From Archangiaceae bacterium (lineage in GTDB: Bacteria; Myxococcota; Myxococcia; Myxococcales; Myxococcaceae): a DNA stretch of 8,170 bases. Within the stretch, counting starts at the first letter, position 1; every line of letters begins with the position of its first letter. Made by a program: the position numbers and the translations under genes. Positions 6,172-8,170 of this stretch are shown here, in pieces. The DNA lies in the NCBI GenBank assembly GCA_023248915.1, contig JAHFDQ010000265.1, positions 1-8,170 on the forward strand, in the 5' to 3' direction. Below the pieces are notes generated by a model that saw nothing but the letters and a program-made list of their open reading frames with translations, made no database searches and was not told where the DNA came from.

Positions 6172-6768
6172 ATGCCCGACCCTTCCGAAGCGCCGCTGCC
6201 AGAGGCCGGGCCGGCCCAATCGGGCTTTCGCGCTTGGCGCTACCCTGCCGTGTTCGCCCTGGCCTCGCTGGGCATGCTGGTCGTCTTCTACAAGGCTTTC
6301 GGAACCGATCCGCGGGCGGTGCCCTTCATGATGCAGGACAAGCCCGCGCCGGAGTTCCGGCTGAAGCGGCTGGACACCGGCGCCGCCCTGACGCTGTCCG
6401 AATTGAAGGGCAAGCCGGTCGTCCTCAACTTCTGGGCCACCTGGTGCGGCCCCTGCCGCCAGGAGCACCCGGTCATCGAGTGGGGCCACGAGCGCTTTGG
6501 CAGCCAGGTGCAGTTCCTGGGAGTGGTGTTCGAGGACACCGAGGCAAACGCCAAGGGGTTCCTCGCCGAGCACCCGGCCGGCTACCCGCAGTTGGTCGAC
6601 AAGCTGTCCACCATGGCGGTGGACTACGGCGTGGCGGGAGTCCCAGAAACCTATTTCATCGACCGCGACGGCATCATCCGCGGGAAGTACGCCATGCCGA
6701 TTGACCCTGAGACGCTGTCGTTCCGGATCAACGAGTTGCTGCGGCCCGCGGTGAGGGCTGACCCATGA
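6172..6768 (+). CDS. ccmG: Thiol:disulfide interchange protein CcmG (DsbE)
   Basis: CcmG is a membrane-anchored periplasmic thioredoxin that passes electrons, usually from DsbD or CcdA, to keep CcmH and apocytochrome c cysteines reduced. The 198-residue product has a cytoplasmic N-terminal tail of about 24 residues, one membrane anchor (about 25-43) and a thioredoxin fold. The active site is WATWCGPCRQEHP (88-100), cysteines C92 and C95, and the cis-proline segment GVPETYFID (156-164) has P158 followed by the family's acidic E159. WCGPC is the thioredoxin-like form, where E. coli CcmG has WCPTC. ResA/TlpA relatives look similar, but position between ccmF and ccmH supports CcmG. The start is forced: the in-frame ccmF stop lies 6 bases upstream and no other start codon intervenes. 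No good Shine-Dalgarno is present; the nearest GGAG is 17 bases away, so initiation may depend on ccmF translation. Confidence 0.94.
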   Translation: MPDPSEAPLPEAGPAQSGFRAWRYPAVFALASLGMLVVFYKAFGTDPRAVPFMMQDKPAPEFRLKRLDTGAALTLSELKGKPVVLNFWATWCGPCRQEHPVIEWGHERFGSQVQFLGVVFEDTEANAKGFLAEHPAGYPQLVDKLSTMAVDYGVAGVPETYFIDRDGIIRGKYAMPIDPETLSFRINELLRPAVRADP

Positions 6769-7235
6769 GGCGGGGACTCGTCACCGCCGCGTTGCTCGCG
6801 AGTGCCGTCGCGCTCGGGGACTACGCGCCCCAGCGCATGGGCAGCGAACCGCTCGACCCGACCCGCGAGGCGCGCGCCCAGCGGGTGGGGAAGAACCTGC
6901 GCTGCGCCGTGTGCCAGGGGCTGTCGGTCACCGACTCGCCCGCCTCGATGGCGCGGGCGCAGCTCGACAAGGTGCGCGAGCTGATCGTCGAGGGCAAGTC
7001 GGACCAAGAGATCTACGACTACTTCGTGGCCCGGTACGGCGAGTGGGTGCTGCTCGAACCGACGGCCGGAGGCGTGAACGCCTTCGTCTGGCTGAGCCCC
7101 GCGGTGCTGCTCGTCGTAGGCTTCCTGATCATCCTCGGCCAGGTGCGGCGGAAGCCCAAGGCACCTCCGCCGGCGGCGCCTTCCGGGCCCGAGGACGACT
7201 ACCTGAAGGCGGTTCGCGCGGAGCTCGAGAAGTGA
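6765..7235 (+). CDS. ccmH: Cytochrome c maturation thioreductase CcmH
   Basis: CcmH is the inner-membrane thiol-redox protein that works with CcmG and CcmF to present reduced apocytochrome c for heme ligation. The 156-residue product has an N-terminal hydrophobic signal (about 4-17), then the diagnostic LRCAVCQGLSVTDSPASMA (45-63) with redox cysteines C47 and C50. The rest of the helical domain contains DYFVARYGEWVLLEP (85-99). A membrane anchor follows (about 108-126), then a charged cytoplasmic tail. The size matches the short CcmH type; E. coli CcmH instead carries a fused CcmI-like C-terminal half, which here is a separate downstream gene. The start overlaps the ccmG stop (ATGA) with GAGGG 7 bases upstream. 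Confidence 0.96.
   Translation: MRRGLVTAALLASAVALGDYAPQRMGSEPLDPTREARAQRVGKNLRCAVCQGLSVTDSPASMARAQLDKVRELIVEGKSDQEIYDYFVARYGEWVLLEPTAGGVNAFVWLSPAVLLVVGFLIILGQVRRKPKAPPPAAPSGPEDDYLKAVRAELEK
7220..7223 (+). promoter_or_regulatory. Ribosome-binding site supporting the GTG start of the ccmI-like gene
   Basis: GGAG ends 8 bases before the GTG at 7232, inside the end of ccmH. Together with the GTGA overlap it favours this start over the internal ATG at 7307, which would remove the first membrane segment. Confidence 0.55.
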
Positions 7236-8170
7236 ATTCGACCAACTGGCTTCCCGGGCTGATCGTCCTCGGCGCGGGCGTGCTCGCCGGAATCATCTTC
7301 GTCCTCATGTCCCGCCGGTCGTCGAAGGGGCCGAGCGACATGCCGGAAGCGCTCGCCGACCTCGACCAGCGGTACCAGTCGCTGATCGCGCAGTTGAAAG
7401 ATCTGGTGGCTCTGCGCCAGCGCCTGACGGCAGACCGCTTCGACACCGAGAAGGACAGGCTCGAGAAGGCGGCGGTCCGGGCGCTGCGCGAGCGAGATGC
7501 GCTGGCCAAGGGGGGAAAGGTGGCGGTCGGCGCATCGCCGCCGGCGCAAGTCGCTGGGCGACCGGCGGCGGCGGTAGCTCCACCGGCCGGAGGCCTGAGC
7601 CCGCAGCTGCGCGGAGTCCTGATCGGCGGCGGCGCGGTGGCCTTCTTCGTCCTCGTCGGCCTGATGCTGAGCAACGAGACGACGGCGCGCCAGGAAGGCG
7701 CGGGAATGACGGGTCGCGCCGCGGCCGGCCCGCAAGCCCCGCCGGAAGCGCCCCCCGAGGACGCCGAGCTTGCGCAGGCCATGGCCCGGCTGAACCAGGC
7801 GTCGGACGACCCCGACGCGATGGCGACCGCGGCGCACCTGTTGCTCGTCCGCGACGACTACGAGCACGTGACGACACTGACCAACCGCGCGCTCGGCATC
7901 GACCCCTTTCACGTCGAGTCGCGCATTCACCGCGCGGTGCTGCGCGCCGTCCGCGGCGACGCCCCGGGCTCGTTGGCCGAGCTGAACCACCTGGCGGACG
8001 CGTTCCCCGGGTCGGGCGAGGCCCTGCTCTTCGCCGGGGCGGTGGCGATTCAGTTGAACGACAGGCCGAAGGCCCTGGCCGCGTTCGAGAGGTTCTGGGC
8101 GGTCGCGCCCGAGGCGGACAAGTCGCCGCGCCTGAAGCAGCAGATCGACGAGCTGAGGCGAGAGGTCGGC
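7232..8170 (+). CDS. ccmI: CcmI-like apocytochrome c chaperone with TPR domain, 3' end beyond window
   Basis: CcmI-type proteins bind apocytochromes c and bring them to the CcmF/CcmH heme-ligation complex. From a GTG start the frame is open for 313 codons to the window edge. The layout matches CcmI: membrane segment (about 8-26), a charged cytoplasmic loop with a coiled-coil-like stretch (about 38-92) rich in Leu, Arg and Glu, a Pro/Ala-rich linker (100-122), and a second membrane segment (about 128-146). A Pro/Ala-rich periplasmic spacer (160-177) then leads into helical repeats resembling TPRs (about 178-313), such as HLLLVRDDYEHVTTLTNRAL (202-221) and ALLFAGAVAIQLNDRPKALA (264-283). The GTG overlaps the ccmH stop as GTGA, and GGAG lies 8 bases upstream. 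The primary sequence of this family diverges widely, so the call rests on architecture and position after ccmH. A generic TPR protein co-opted by the operon is the main alternative. Confidence 0.8.
   Translation, partial: MNSTNWLPGLIVLGAGVLAGIIFVLMSRRSSKGPSDMPEALADLDQRYQSLIAQLKDLVALRQRLTADRFDTEKDRLEKAAVRALRERDALAKGGKVAVGASPPAQVAGRPAAAVAPPAGGLSPQLRGVLIGGGAVAFFVLVGLMLSNETTARQEGAGMTGRAAAGPQAPPEAPPEDAELAQAMARLNQASDDPDAMATAAHLLLVRDDYEHVTTLTNRALGIDPFHVESRIHRAVLRAVRGDAPGSLAELNHLADAFPGSGEALLFAGAVAIQLNDRPKALAAFERFWAVAPEADKSPRLKQQIDELRREVG

Noticed and set aside
5359..6573. 404-codon open frame on the minus strand across ccmF and ccmG
   Set aside because: It is antisense to two genes with clear family motifs. 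Its predicted product is rich in Arg, Gly, His and Gln with no domain, as expected when high-GC coding DNA is read on the wrong strand.

Overview
The window is strongly G+C rich, with third codon positions almost all G or C. It holds one long rightward operon for cytochrome c maturation (System I, Ccm) and, to its left, the start of a leftward polysaccharide deacetylase gene. No transposase, phage gene, tRNA, rRNA or CRISPR array is visible. The base composition, the CcmA variant and the extended CcmD suggest a Myxococcota-like (former Deltaproteobacteria) bacterium. This is an inference from sequence style, and other high-GC Proteobacteria remain possible.

Layout. Bases 1-1063 (minus strand) carry the first 354 codons of a NodB/CE4-type deacetylase whose C-terminus lies outside the window. 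Bases 1064-1298 are the divergent intergenic region. It holds a perfect 12-bp palindrome, a GC hairpin in the deacetylase leader and a weak candidate promoter for the operon. From 1299 to the right edge, nine genes follow in the order ccmA, ccmB, ccmC, ccmD, ccmE, ccmF, ccmG, ccmH and a ccmI-like gene, the last cut by the edge. Six of the eight junctions are 4-base stop/start overlaps (five ATGA, one GTGA). The other two are gaps of 2 and 6 bases. No internal promoter or terminator has room to exist outside coding sequence.

How the genes work together (family knowledge mapped onto visible motifs). CcmA and CcmB form the ABC ATPase and permease that drive release of holo-CcmE. CcmC, with its WWD motif and two histidines, loads heme onto the CcmE histidine, and CcmD assists. 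CcmF, also a WWD protein with four conserved histidines, takes heme from CcmE and attaches it to apocytochrome c. CcmG (thioredoxin fold, WCGPC) and CcmH (LRCAVC) keep the apocytochrome CXXCH cysteines reduced. The CcmI-like protein (membrane segment, coiled coil, membrane segment, TPR) would hold the apocytochrome for the CcmF/CcmH ligation complex. All catalytic or heme-binding residues I know for the pathway are present, so the system looks complete and functional.

This is mostly a well-known system. I found no convincing undescribed system. The points worth a second look are the coupled architecture, several family-motif variants (CcmA Q-loop, CcmE HSNEY, deacetylase YCNG), the in-frame ccmF/ccmG junction, the extended CcmD, and the intergenic palindrome and hairpin.
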